From contig BFEA01000036.1 of the NCBI GenBank assembly GCA_003427395.1, positions 2,823,652 through 2,847,540 on the forward strand: a stretch of 23,889 nucleotides of DNA, given 5' to 3'. The DNA comes from Chara braunii (taxonomy: Eukaryota > Streptophyta > Charophyceae > Charales > Characeae). Under the pieces are notes generated by a model, which was given only the letters and a program-made list of their open reading frames with translations, searched no databases and was not told the origin of the DNA. This document shows positions 1-9,105 of the stretch, one piece after another (position 1 is the stretch's first letter; each line of letters begins with the position of its first letter). The translations under genes were made by a program, and so were the position numbers.

Positions 1-41
<41 letters not shown>
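1..41. repeat. (CT)n microsatellite
   Basis: An uninterrupted TC dinucleotide run opens the window. The next 200 bases remain C/T-rich, and I see no gene between the run and about base 300. Confidence 0.95.
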
Positions 42-43
<2 letters not shown>

Positions 44-315
44 TTCTTTGTTTCTTTCCCTCGCGTCTTTCGCGCCTTCTACCTGCACATCGTTTCCCCG
101 TACCACTCTCATTATTTAAATTTTTCCTTGTCTGTTTTTTTTTCTCCCTTTTTCACCGTCGGTTGTTCGGTAGGGTCTATCGTTCCCACCGACCCCCCAT
201 GTTAACCTGCACGTGCTTATTTTCCAAGCAGGGAAACTTACTGGTGGTTTAAAATCAATCCTTCACATTTAAAAATTATAATTTCAAACTTCTTCTAATT
301 ATGAAATTTACAGTT

Positions 316-971
316 TCATTTGACGAAACAAAACCTAAGGAATATGTTGTTTTGTTGTCCTACGATGTATAGGGATGAATTTGTTATTTCTTCTAAAAAT
401 TGAACTCTATCATTTACGAAGCGCGAAATAGAGATTCTGAAAGAATATGGCGATGAGTATCGTAAAAAGAGGTTTAACTCTAAAATAATTTTGGTGAAGG
501 TTATGTTATCCCTAAGCCTAAGGGAATATGTTTCAAGGCAAAAATAATGACAGGAAGGGTGGGTGGGGTCTTCATAGGGGTTCATCTTGACAGTCCTTGA
601 GTGATTACTGTTGGTGAATGCCATCTATCTAGTATCCCACCTTTGCAAACCTATGGGGGAAAAAATGAAAAAAATGATATATCAAAATAACGGCTCGTTT
701 ACCCTAATTTTTTGAACGGTTACCTTCATTGATTGTCTCCAACCGACTTACTGTAGCACTCAACTGTTTGATTATGAAAAATGCTAGTGACAATGCATTT
801 CACCTCCCTAGTACAAATATGATAATTAATGAGGTGATCTTTCAAGGTAGGAAAAACCTCTTCACACATTAATTCATACAAATAAGATGTCATTCCTTTT
901 GAGATAAGATAATCATGATATATCATTTGATAAGTCTCTCGTAGTTCATCACCATGCCCAGAAAGAACCAC
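316..971 (-). pseudogene. Unidentified coding-like sequence in left inverted-repeat arm
   Basis: Two minus-strand open stretches, 726-971 (81 codons) and 316-624 (102 codons), lie in tandem. The first contains YHDYLISKGMTSYLYELMCE and matches a protein read from the right arm (ELICEEIFHTLKDHLISYH and neighbours), with mostly conservative changes, so it was probably once coding. A 1-2 nt deletion near 775 shifts the frame relative to the right arm. Between the two stretches a 73-nt segment (723 down to 651) begins GTAACC and ends in a pyrimidine tract plus CCATAG, which resembles a spliceosomal intron. The second stretch ends with SLYIVGQQNN, which the right arm also encodes. I do not recognise the family; a faint likeness of HxYLxxKG to the C-terminal helix of MAM33/p32 proteins is too weak to name it. 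Confidence 0.35.
340..960 (-). repeat. Left arm of large imperfect inverted repeat
   Basis: Read on the minus strand, this arm aligns almost end to end with plus-strand 1383-2015. Shared landmarks are GGTGATxAACTACG at the inner end, TGAAAGATCACCTCAT, GTGGGATACTAGATAGATG, GAAGACCCCACCCACCC, ATACTCATCGC and ATACATCGTAGGACAACA at the outer end. By eye identity is roughly 75-80 percent with small indels. The arms flank an AT-rich spacer at 961-1382. No terminal motif, transposase or target-site duplication was recognised, so it could be an inverted duplication of one older sequence or a fold-back element. Confidence 0.85.
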
Positions 972-1382
972 CTCGATGTTATGGGCCGTGTTGCAAAAAA
1001 TATATAATTCCTTGAATTAAATAATAACTATTAATAAGTTATTATAACTCTATAATTAATTTACATTCTACAATGTAAAATACTATTTTATCTTAATAAA
1101 GTCATTCCATTTCCAAAATGTTTCATCTCACTTAAAAACTTCCCTTCCAAGGATAAGGTATCTCTTCTTATTTGAACTGCATGCTCGAGATGGAATGAAA
1201 GTCAGGATGAGTTCATGAATATTTTAATTGGACTATCATTCTATTATAAGAAGTTTGAATCATAAATAGGTTAATCCAATTTGTTGTAGTAGAATGAAAG
1301 TTTAATTAAGACATTTCATAAAATCGCTCAGACTTTCATTCCATCTTCAACAAATAGAATTATTTGGAAGGGAAACTCATTC
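961..1382. other. AT-rich spacer between inverted-repeat arms
   Basis: This is AT-rich DNA with no convincing ORF. It holds its own imperfect fold-back: GATGGAATGAAAGTC at 1189-1203 is exactly complementary to 1331-1345. Weaker complementarity continues inward towards a centre near 1267 (ATTTTAATTGGACTATCATTC against the reverse of 1281-1310). Confidence 0.6.
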
Positions 1383-2015
1383 GGTGATCAACTACGATAA
1401 ACTTGCCAAATGGTACACCACGATTGTCTCATCTCATAAGAAAGGGCGTCTTATTTGTGTGAATTGATCTGTGAAGAGATCTTTCATACCCTGAAAGATC
1501 ACCTCATCAGTTATCATATCCGTCCTACGGAGGTGATGTGCATTGTCACTAACATGTTTTTCAGAAGCAAAGAGTTGAGTGTTGTCGTAAGTCGTCTGGA
1601 GGCAATCAATGAAGGTTTAGTAAAAGTAGGGCAAACGAGCCGCCATTTTAATGTCCTTTTTTTTTTCTTTTTTTTTCCTAGGTTGTTGTAGAGGTGGGAT
1701 ACTAGATAGATGACAGTCACCCATAGTAATTGGTCATTCGATTGTCTAGATAAACCTGTATGAAGACCCCACCCACCCTTCCTCTCATCCTTTTCGCCCT
1801 GGCGCATATGTCCTTGTGCTTAGGGATAGCATAACCTTGACCAAAATCCCCTTTCACATCCAAAGGTGCACGAGAATTAAACCGGGGCCCTTTTTACCAT
1901 ACTCATCGCTATATTCTTTCAGAAAATCTGTTTTGCGATTTGTAAATGATTGAGACCATATTTTTTTAGAAATAGCAGATCAATTCTTATACATCGTAGG
2001 ACAACATAATAGCAT
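1383..2015 (+). repeat. Right arm of large imperfect inverted repeat
   Basis: This is the plus-strand partner of 340-960. Its open stretch from about 1455 to 1691 encodes a protein similar to the left arm. A potential intron at 1615-1681 starts GTTTAG (weaker than the left arm's GTAACC) and ends in a long pyrimidine run plus CCTAG. The outer half is more decayed than the left arm. After a shared YIVGQ codon run the frame stays open up to the PLE insertion point at 2131, reading through NRFFQTRIFTDMNGRERR. No family is recognised. Confidence 0.8.
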
Positions 2016-2118
2016 ATCCCCGACGTTTTGGTCCACGGGAGGTAGAACCAGTGTTTTCAACAGATTCTTCCAGACAAGAATATTTACAGATATGAACGGT
2101 AGAGAACGTAGATTCTCA

Positions 2119-2131
2119 AGTCTGGCAGAGG
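2119..2131. repeat. 5' target-site duplication of the PLE insertion
   Basis: AGTCTGGCAGAGG here recurs exactly at 12339-12351, directly after the PLE 3' end. The match extends to 16 bp (TCAAGTCTGGCAGAGG, 2116-2131 and 12336-12351) if the TCA that also ends the element is counted. The position, at the truncation point of the leading copy, makes this the target-site duplication of the whole tandem insertion. Confidence 0.85.
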
Positions 2132-2859
2132 GTATCCCTATGGGGGGGCAAGCTAGCCTGCCCCTTGCTTGCCTGGTCTGCATGTATGCAGAGAACCAAC
2201 TTCTGAGGAGCCTGGAAAAAAACGCTAAACTACTTTTCGGCAAGCAATATGTTGACGACCTATTGCTTATTAGGTTCTATAAACACAATATGATAGAAGC
2301 TACAACTATTATGGGAAGGATCAGCACGTGTTGTCACAAAGAATTGCGATTGGAACGGACAAACCACGTAACAAACGTCCTCGAATTTCTGGAAACCAAG
2401 TTGTTCGTGCTTGAGGGTCCAATTGAGATTATTATGATGCACAAATTCAAAAACGCGGAGAGTATATGGGCAGACTCAAAAAAACCCAGATACATGATTA
2501 CTAGATTTTTTTTGTCTTTCGGGCCTAAGGAACAAAAAATCGCAAACTTAATGGGAACTATTTATCGGATTAATTCCAATACTAACTGCGATCCACTACT
2601 ACCCCTTTCTGTGATCACCTCTCATCGAGAACAAAAAGGTGCAGGATTCCCCAATTGGATTATTTTTTCTGCCCTAGACAAGGTCTCGAAAAAACTAAAG
2701 GGGGTCTCCATTGAAATGGTGCTGAAACTCTCTCAATGTTACGATGCCTGGACCTAGGGCGTAGACTTTTTTTATAGGTATTTCTTCCATTTCTAGTTTG
2801 TCTTATTCCGATACGAAGAACGACGGTTTCTCACGTATATCGTCCCCTGTGAACGATGA
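2132..2859 (+). pseudogene. PLE reverse transcriptase, C-terminal fragment (leading copy)
   Basis: This is the 3' part of ORF2 from the leading PLE copy. It begins exactly at RT motif B (GIPMGGQAS, 2131-2157), so the 5' truncation lies inside the RT palm. The YVDD catalytic box of motif C is at 2248-2259 (FGKQYVDDLLLI), followed by a motif D/E-like FLETKLF and a thumb-like C-terminal region. The frame is open to TAG at 2755-2757; a second TAG at 2794-2796 precedes the natural end, TGA at 2857-2859, which matches the end of the second copy. Compared with copy 2 it differs by about 6 percent over the first 150 bp, mostly G/C to A/T. It is non-functional because it lacks the fingers, motif A and endonuclease. 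An ATG at 2092 lies upstream in frame but outside the element. Confidence 0.85.
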
Positions 2860-3513
2860 TGCAGGTTCATAGTACGACGGGACCGACCTGCAGGTTTTCA
2901 CGCAGGTGCCTTTTATATATAATAATATGAAGATAATTTTGGTGCTCCTCCGGACCAGGTACAACTAGTAGTACCTGTTCGATACTTCTGTCTGAGTACT
3001 CCAGTCTTTGACTGAGAAGTATTTGGTCAGTTTTTCCGACGAAGCAACGTACCCGAGAAATATGACGCTACATCAACAAAATTGGAAGGACGCAAGCAGT
3101 GCGATATCTGACGGATCTGGTTTTGTGGAGGATCATGGCAACAATTGATGGCACGAATGAGTGTCGGAGGGTTGCCTACACGTTTTTTCTCACTACGATG
3201 CTTCCCGTGACTTTTTCTGCTTCTTTTTTCCTTGAAGTTCTTTGGAGATTACTATTGTTTTCTTTCACTCTTTTGCGGTTTATTAATTTGGGGAATTTTT
3301 ACCGGCCCTCTTCTCGTTCTTACGGGACGATGAGACCAGTACAAGGGGATAAATAGAAAGGAAGAGTGTGCGCTCTTCAGGAGACTGAGCAGTATTGAGG
3401 TAGAAGGTCTGCAGTATGGTTGAATCCATACCTCGTATGGAGAAACTATGCTGGACAATGTAGTATACTGTGAGATGTAATCCTCAACTACATTGTTACT
3501 TTTTTTTTCTTCA
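2860..3513 (+). other. PLE 3' UTR, leading copy, with conserved stem-loops
   Basis: Noncoding tail of the leading PLE copy, collinear with 8218-8589 plus 11729-11965 plus 12294-12338. Three hairpins can be read directly. ACCTGC/GCAGGT spans 2886-2907; CAGGTAC/GTACCTG spans 2956-2977; ATACTTCT/AGAAGTAT spans 2982-3022 and encloses CAGTC-TTT-GACTG. The first two are present in copy 2 with only loop changes. They could be a recognition site for the element's own RT. The tail ends with a T-rich run and CTTCA. Confidence 0.7.
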
Positions 3514-3882
3514 TGTCTATTGATGAGCTTGGTGAACGACCTTTGTGATTGCGCGTGGAAACGCTCACCCGGCGCCGTGCATACTATTAAGGGATCTACC
3601 ACGATTTTTCATCTACCATGTCTACGGGTAACAGGTGCACGTGTGCACTGCCCCGCAATATGCGATTAGGACTGCATGTAGAACTCGTACTGCATGTGCA
3701 TTCTTTTTCACTTCATATCATTCTTTCATTTTTCCTAGCTTTCCCAAGTAGTTTTTTCGATCGATATTAATCGAAAGATTGTTAGGGCCGCTATACTTCT
3801 CTACTCCTTCTCTCCCTGTGTTTGTTCTGCAGGTTTCACGAACTTGAAGTTTCCAAGTTAAGGTGAACATCTTCTCGTCTGT
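3514..3882 (+). other. 5' UTR of the full-length PLE copy
   Basis: This segment lies between the end of the leading copy and the ORF1 start. It opens TGTCTATTGATGAGCTTGGTG and has a small hairpin at about 3547-3570 (GTGA/TCAC with GCGT/ACGC). The TTGATGAG...GAAC string at its start faintly resembles a hammerhead core but fails the CUGAUGA/GAAA consensus. The 3' part is pyrimidine-rich. PLE pseudo-LTRs can supply a promoter from the upstream copy, but no TATA-type element stands out here. Confidence 0.6.
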
Positions 3883-5262
3883 ATGTACGCCCGAGGAAGG
3901 GGTAGGGGACGTGGCAAGGGTGGTTGGTCAGGGTACCGTCGGTATTGGATGGACTACCAGGCGGTCACACCACCTGCAACTGTACCAGCCATTGGGCATC
4001 AGAATGCTCCACCACCGATGACTCACCCCCCACACCCACACCCTCCTCCACCTCAGGCAGGATACGTGTATCCGCAATATGGCTGGGTACCGGCCTTGGC
4101 ACCTCCGCCACCTCAGGCAGGATACGTGTATCTGCAATATGGCTGGGTACCAGCCTCGGCACCTCCGCCACCTCCAGCTCCTCCTCGGCCACCGGCTCCG
4201 AATTGGAATTACAGCCAGCCGAGCTACCATCAGAAGACACCTGTTGCTAACTCGTTTCCCGCATCAGGGAATCGGGCTTGGTTTACACGCGAACATCTCG
4301 AATTAATCGAGAAATGGAAGACGAAGGAGCTCGAAGAATCCAAGAAACCCACAGAAGACTCCTGCGAGAGTAGTAAGCAAGGCGCAACGAAGAAGGGACG
4401 AGGGAAAGCCACATCAAAGTCCGAAGACGGGGAGCAGAACTTGAAAACTTGGATGGTAGAGAATTTTGGGAGCTCTTTGACGAAAATCGCTGAGAAGCTT
4501 GAGGTTGTCGACAAGAAATCCAAGGAAGCTGAGGTGGAGCGAGTGAAACTCGTCAAAATGGTGCAAGAGATCGAAGGGAAGGGTGCTACAGATGGTGGGA
4601 ATAGTAATGAGAAGAGGAAACAGGTGGTGGGAGTGAACTCACCAACCATAGAGTGGCAGAAGTTGAGATCGAGATCTCGGAGTGGTGGTGTAAAGATTAG
4701 ACAGCCGCGCATCGATGTCTCATCCGACAATGAGAAAGCTGATCCGGCGAGCACTACAACCAACAGTAATCCAGGCAACGTAAAACAGGAGGACGTTATG
4801 AAGATGTTGTCGGTAATCACGGGCAAGGTGCAATGTGAGAATGCAAACTCGGGGACGGGCGCCGCCGACACACACACTAAGAAAGGGAGCACCGTCGTGA
4901 ATATAGTCGAGGAAGACAACAGCACCGAATCCGAGGACGAGATGGACAAATTGAAGCTTAACCGAGGGAGTTGCGCAAAGAGCGATAGGACTGAGGCAGG
5001 GATCATCGAGTACATGAGACAGAGGCTCGATCACTATATGGACATGAATGGGACGAAGATCAAGATCCTCTGCCTCAAGAGAAATGTGAAATGGGAGAGG
5101 AAGGATAAGAGCGCTTGGGAACTAGCGAAACAAGACACTGGCGAGTTTTCAAAGTTGGTGCATGGCGACAACGAACAAGAAACTGAACCAGATCCGGAAG
5201 AAGAAGAAGAAGACAATTGCTCCGATGGAGATGCCGACGACGACGACCTCGTTGGCAACTAG
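3883..5262 (+). CDS. PLE ORF1: low-complexity RGG/proline-rich, acidic-tailed protein
   Basis: An intact 459-codon frame from ATG at 3883 to TAG at 5260-5262, lying upstream of ORF2 inside the full-length PLE copy. In order: a basic RG-repeat start (MYARGRGRGRGKGG), typical of RNA-binding low-complexity tails; a proline/tyrosine-rich stretch (about residues 30-115) containing a 20-residue tandem duplication (PPQAGYVYxQYGWVPAxAPP); a charged, probably coiled-coil region around residues 185-235 (TKIAEKLEVVDKKSKEAEVE); an RS-rich patch (KLRSRSRSGG); and a strongly acidic end (EEEEEDNCSDGDADDDD). No zinc knuckle, RRM or esterase motif is visible. It is probably a nucleic-acid-binding ORF1 protein of the element. 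After the TAG the same frame stays open for about 42 codons, so an ORF1-ORF2 fusion or readthrough in the ancestor is possible. That it is the best-preserved frame in the window is notable. Confidence 0.7.
   Translation: MYARGRGRGRGKGGWSGYRRYWMDYQAVTPPATVPAIGHQNAPPPMTHPPHPHPPPPQAGYVYPQYGWVPALAPPPPQAGYVYLQYGWVPASAPPPPPAPPRPPAPNWNYSQPSYHQKTPVANSFPASGNRAWFTREHLELIEKWKTKELEESKKPTEDSCESSKQGATKKGRGKATSKSEDGEQNLKTWMVENFGSSLTKIAEKLEVVDKKSKEAEVERVKLVKMVQEIEGKGATDGGNSNEKRKQVVGVNSPTIEWQKLRSRSRSGGVKIRQPRIDVSSDNEKADPASTTTNSNPGNVKQEDVMKMLSVITGKVQCENANSGTGAADTHTKKGSTVVNIVEEDNSTESEDEMDKLKLNRGSCAKSDRTEAGIIEYMRQRLDHYMDMNGTKIKILCLKRNVKWERKDKSAWELAKQDTGEFSKLVHGDNEQETEPDPEEEEEDNCSDGDADDDDLVGN
4047..4166 (+). repeat. 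60-bp in-frame tandem duplication in ORF1
   Basis: Two 60-bp units with only a few substitutions (CCTCAGGCAGGATACGTGTA starts at 4051 and at 4111), followed by the start of a third (CCTCCGCCACCT near 4162). The period is a multiple of three, so the frame is kept and a 20-residue aromatic/proline unit is doubled. Confidence 0.95.
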
Positions 5263-5309
5263 ATCGACAAGCGCAGCCTGCTGCGCATCCTCAGAGTGAT
5301 TAGTGATAG

Positions 5310-8217
5310 GATTCCAACTCTCCAGGGCACGTGCGGCTACTTTTTGAAGATGCTTTCACACTTGGGACGATTTTCGCGTGCTGTTCTAACTTCTTAAGAT
5401 GGGGAAATACGTATCTGAAATATTGGAATCAGTCTAATTGCACTAACTTTCTTGATCTTCGTAACTGCAAATCTTGTGTTTACATCTTACTGTCACCTTT
5501 CAGTCGACAAGTATACGTGGGTTAGACCTGCCGAACTCTTCACAGTACGTGGCAAGAACATGTCCGATTTACTGAAGATCCTATATTTAAGGTACATAAG
5601 TGGTTAAAAAAGCAAGGTGTGCATCATTATACTGCGATTCCTGTTCAAACATGTGCTAGAGATGATCTCAAGAAGATAAAATCGAAGATCATTAAGGATG
5701 AGAACCCGGGTGTGAACTGCCGAAGGGTTGAGCATAGGGCGCGCCCTCATAGATCGAGAAGGCAAAGGAACAAGTCTCAAGTGCTAACTGAATCGGCCCC
5801 GATTTCCTTTTCGAGTAATCTCGATTCTGATGTCTCTTTTGACCTGCTGAAGTTACTCAACCAATGTGTCGGGAGATCCCGCCCTACGAAAATTCGTAGT
5901 CTTGGCAGTTATCAATGGGTTACCTCTTGGAGACTAATTAAGCTGGTTTTCGCGGAATCCAAATTTAAGAACGATGATGGAAGTTTTTTGTTAAAGGATA
6001 TGAAAATTGACCTCGAGCACGGTGGGACTTGGGAGTTAACTTGCCTAGTTAAAACGAAATCGGAATCTGATAGGCGTAAAGCAGAGCTAATAGCCCTACT
6101 ATGGGCTCCGTGGAAGAGAAAAAGTATCATGAGTAACAAATGCGTTGAGGATCTGTTTGTCATGTTGAAATGTTTGAAATGCATCAACACTAAGCATGGG
6201 CGAAAGATTGTACGCGGGCTCATATCCACTGAGCTTAAGAAAAGGCTGGGGTTTAAACCCCGACAGCGCATCGGTATAAAGTTACCTTTTAGTCCTACTA
6301 TTGATAAAAAAAGTGGTCAGGACTGCGGCGTGCGAATGGATAAAGGACAAGATTTGTTCTCCACGTTTGTCTTATCTGATGCAGAGTAAGCTGCAGTCCG
6401 TATGGACTAAAGTTAAGTCTGTTGTTGACTTACTGCATAATTATAAGGGATACGCCTCCAGCATTGACGCCGAATGTGTATGTCACAGGTTTCAACTGCC
6501 CAAAGAAGATGGACATGTTCGGGTTAGACTGAATGATATCCTTGGAATCAACCCCTTCGTTCATAATTCCAGAAACACTCCTCTGCCTGGACGTATTGTG
6601 GATATACACGAGATCAATAAGAACTGCCAAATTGCCCTATGTTTGTTAGAAAAAGTTGGACCAGGTGTTGAAGATGTTTTCAGGTTCTCCCTACTTCGTC
6701 TCACCAGAACTACGTCGGCCCCCGCTGACGCCGTCCTGAGTGAATATGTTCTGGGTTTGAAAGGTGCTTTTGATGGTTTGGTTTTGTCACCCCTGGACCG
6801 AAATCCTGAGGCGAGACTCGTTGAATGTCCTATCCTGTACCAGTCTGGGATGAGATCAACATTCAACGAGAATGCCGGTTTTTAACTCGTCAAAGCATCA
6901 GAATGTGAGGTTCTAAAAGCCATAAGAATGAAGTTTAAAGGAATGAAGCTGGGTAGAATTGCAAACAGGGATAGGAAGGGAAAATTGCAAAATGCCTTTA
7001 TTATGAATAAAGATAAAGACTTGAATAAGAAGAGACCAATCTGTCCATCTTATTTGAGCCCTGTGCAACACGCGAGCAGGTTACTTGTTAAAGCCCTGAA
7101 TTTTCGCATCAGGAATACAAAGAACTCCCACTTCAATCTAATGGCCGAAAATGAATTAAAAAATAACCTACTAATGGTAAACGATAAAGCTCAGAGGGAA
7201 GGCCTAAAAATCATAACACAGACCTACGACATAAAAGAGATGTTCTCTAAAATACCTCATAAAGAGGTCCGCAAGCATGTGCACTGGATTTTTTCTGAAA
7301 TTAAAGACGAAGGGAAATACTGGGTACGGGTCAAGGTAAGAGGAAAATGTGCAACCATTGGAAAATCGTCCGGCCGCCAGGGAAGGGGGCTGGAAGTCAC
7401 TTCGTCTTTGCAATCTTGAAAAACTCGTCGATTTTGTTTTGAACCACGGGTTTTTTAAGTCGTGCGGCCAGATTCTCAGACAACGTAAGGGTATCCCTAT
7501 GGGGGGGCAAGCTAGCCCGCCCCTTGCTTGCCTGGTCCGCATGTATGCAGAGAACCAACTTCTGAGGAGCCTGGGAAAAGACGCTAAGCTACTTTTCGGC
7601 AAGCGATATGTTGACGACCTATTGCTTATTGGGTTTTATAAACACAATATGATAGAAGCTACAACTACTATGAGAAGGATCAACATGTTTTATCACGAAG
7701 AATTACGATTGGAACGGACATACCACGAAACAAACGAACTCGAAATTCTGGAAACCAAGTTGTTCGTGCATGAGCGTCCAACTGAGATTATTATGATGCA
7801 CAAATTCCAAAACGCGGAGAGTATATGGGCAGACCAAAAAAACCCAGATACATGATTACTAGGTATTTTTTGTTTTTCGGGCCTAAGAAACAAAAGATCG
7901 CAAACTTAATGGGAACCATTTATCGGATTAATTCCAATACTAACTGAGATGCACTCCTACCCCTTTCTGTGATCACCTTTCATCGAGAACAGAAAGGGGC
8001 AGGATTCCCTAGTTGAATGATTTTTTCCGCCCTAGACAAGGTCTCGAAAAAACGAAAGGGGGTCTGGATTGAAATGGTGCAGAAACTTTCTCAATGTTAC
8101 GATGACTGGGCCTACGGCGTAGACTTTTTTGACAGATATTTCTTCCCTTTCTGGTTTGTCTTATTCCGATACGAAGAACGGCGATTTCTCACGTATATCG
8201 TCCCCTGTGAACGATGA
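5310..8217 (+). pseudogene. PLE ORF2: GIY-YIG endonuclease plus reverse transcriptase, broken
   Basis: A frame of roughly 970 codons, first upstream stop at 5307, split by mutations. GIY-YIG domain (about 5439-5720): CVYILL then, 10 residues later, VYVG-x-T, then WQEH and the closing helix LKKIKSKIIKDENPGVN. The linker contains CVCHRFQLP and a LVLSPLDRNPEARLVECP block near 6779-6835. RT follows: KKRPICPSYLSP (finger region), YDIKEMFSKIPH (motif A aspartate), GIPMGGQAS (motif B), FGKRYVDDLLLI (motif C, 7607-7618) and a C-terminal thumb. The enzyme would nick the target and prime reverse transcription. Lesions: TAG 5523-5525 inside the YVG-T motif, a frameshift at or near the A7 run 6306-6312, TAA 6883-6885, a frameshift near 7375-7395, a 1-nt loss near 7834 relative to copy 1, TGA 7945-7947 and TGA 8014-8016. 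The natural end is TGA 8215-8217. The endonuclease-before-RT order is that of Chlamys/Naiad PLEs. Confidence 0.85.
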
Positions 8218-8589
8218 TCTAGGTTCATAGTACCATGAGACCGACCTGCAGGCTTTCACGCAGGTGCCTTTTATATATAATAATATGAAGATAATTTTGG
8301 TGCTCCTCCGGACCAGGTACAGCTAGTAGTACCTGTTCGATACTTCTGTCTGAGTACTCCAGTCTTTGACTGCGAAGTATTTGGTCAGTTTTTTCGACGA
8401 AGCAACGTACCCGAGGAATGTGACGCTACATCAGCAAAATTGGAAGGACGCAAGCAGTGCGATATCTGACGGATCTGGTTTTGTGGAGGATCAGGGCAGC
8501 GATTGATGGCATGAATGAGTGTCGGGGGGCTGCCTACACGTTTTTCCTCACTACGATGCTTCCCGTGACTTTTTCTGCTTCTTTTTCCC
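8218..8589 (+). other. PLE 3' UTR of full copy, proximal part
   Basis: Collinear with 2860-3230 of the leading copy and carrying the same hairpins (ACCTGC/GCAGGT and CAGGTAC/GTACCTG). It stops at the CTTTTTCCC where LINE-1 inserted; the sequence resumes at 11729 with CCTTGAAGTTCT, as at 3230-3240 in the leading copy. Confidence 0.85.
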
Positions 8590-8604
8590 TTTTTTTTTTT
8601 TTTT

Positions 8605-9105
8605 GTAAAATAACATCTATGTAGGGGAGTAGAGGACGTGTTGGTAAGAGCAGACACCTCCTCTACTCCCCTAGATGGTTAGATGGATCCATTCCATTGG
8701 TGGGGAGCTGCACCTGCTGGAAACCGGGTCCAGCGTCCCTTTACATAAACAATAGCGCACCTGCTGGAAACCGGGTCCAGCGTCCCTTTACCACATTAAT
8801 ACAGAACAGATGCCAGAATTGAGACTGAGAAGGTCAAAGGACTACTGAACAGGTGCTAGTAACTGAAAAGAGGAAGGGAGACAGGGAACAAATGAGCAGC
8901 TTTCTTTTGGGGACTATTTTGCCTCTTCACCCATAGTGGGCGCCAGATATGTCGTAACACTTAGCATAAATAATATTCCCCGTGTGCGTAGCCCTCGATA
9001 TGAATGACAACTAAGAAAAACAGATACTGTCAAATATAACTTGTGCCGGCATGGAAGGATGTGAGGAATCTTGGTACTAGCCAGTTCTGATTGAAAAACA
9101 GGTAA
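8605..9105 (-). other. LINE-1 3' UTR with conserved hairpins
   Basis: On the minus strand the UTR carries two copies of a block beginning GGGACGCTGGACCCGGTTTC (plus-strand 8710-8744 and 8757-8791). Each folds as GCTGGA/TCCAGC. A perfect 15-bp stem follows (8622-8636 with 8659-8673) whose loop contains CTCTTACCA. The poly(A) comes next. The same module occurs in the other LINEs here. Confidence 0.8.

Noticed and set aside
3514-3570. Hammerhead ribozyme at the start of the full-length PLE copy (TTGATGAGC...GAAC, GGAAACGC)
   Set aside because: PLE pseudo-LTRs often carry hammerheads, but the CUGAUGA core is altered, the GAAA partner is not at the right place, and no stem I/III pairing could be drawn.
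4230-5015. 261-codon antisense ORF in ORF1
   Set aside because: It mirrors the codon structure of ORF1 on the other strand, is serine/phenylalanine-rich and shows no domain.
8385-8657. 90-codon minus-strand ORF with KKKKKGKRSRKS
   Set aside because: It spans the PLE/LINE-1 junction and the poly(T) run, so it is an artefact.
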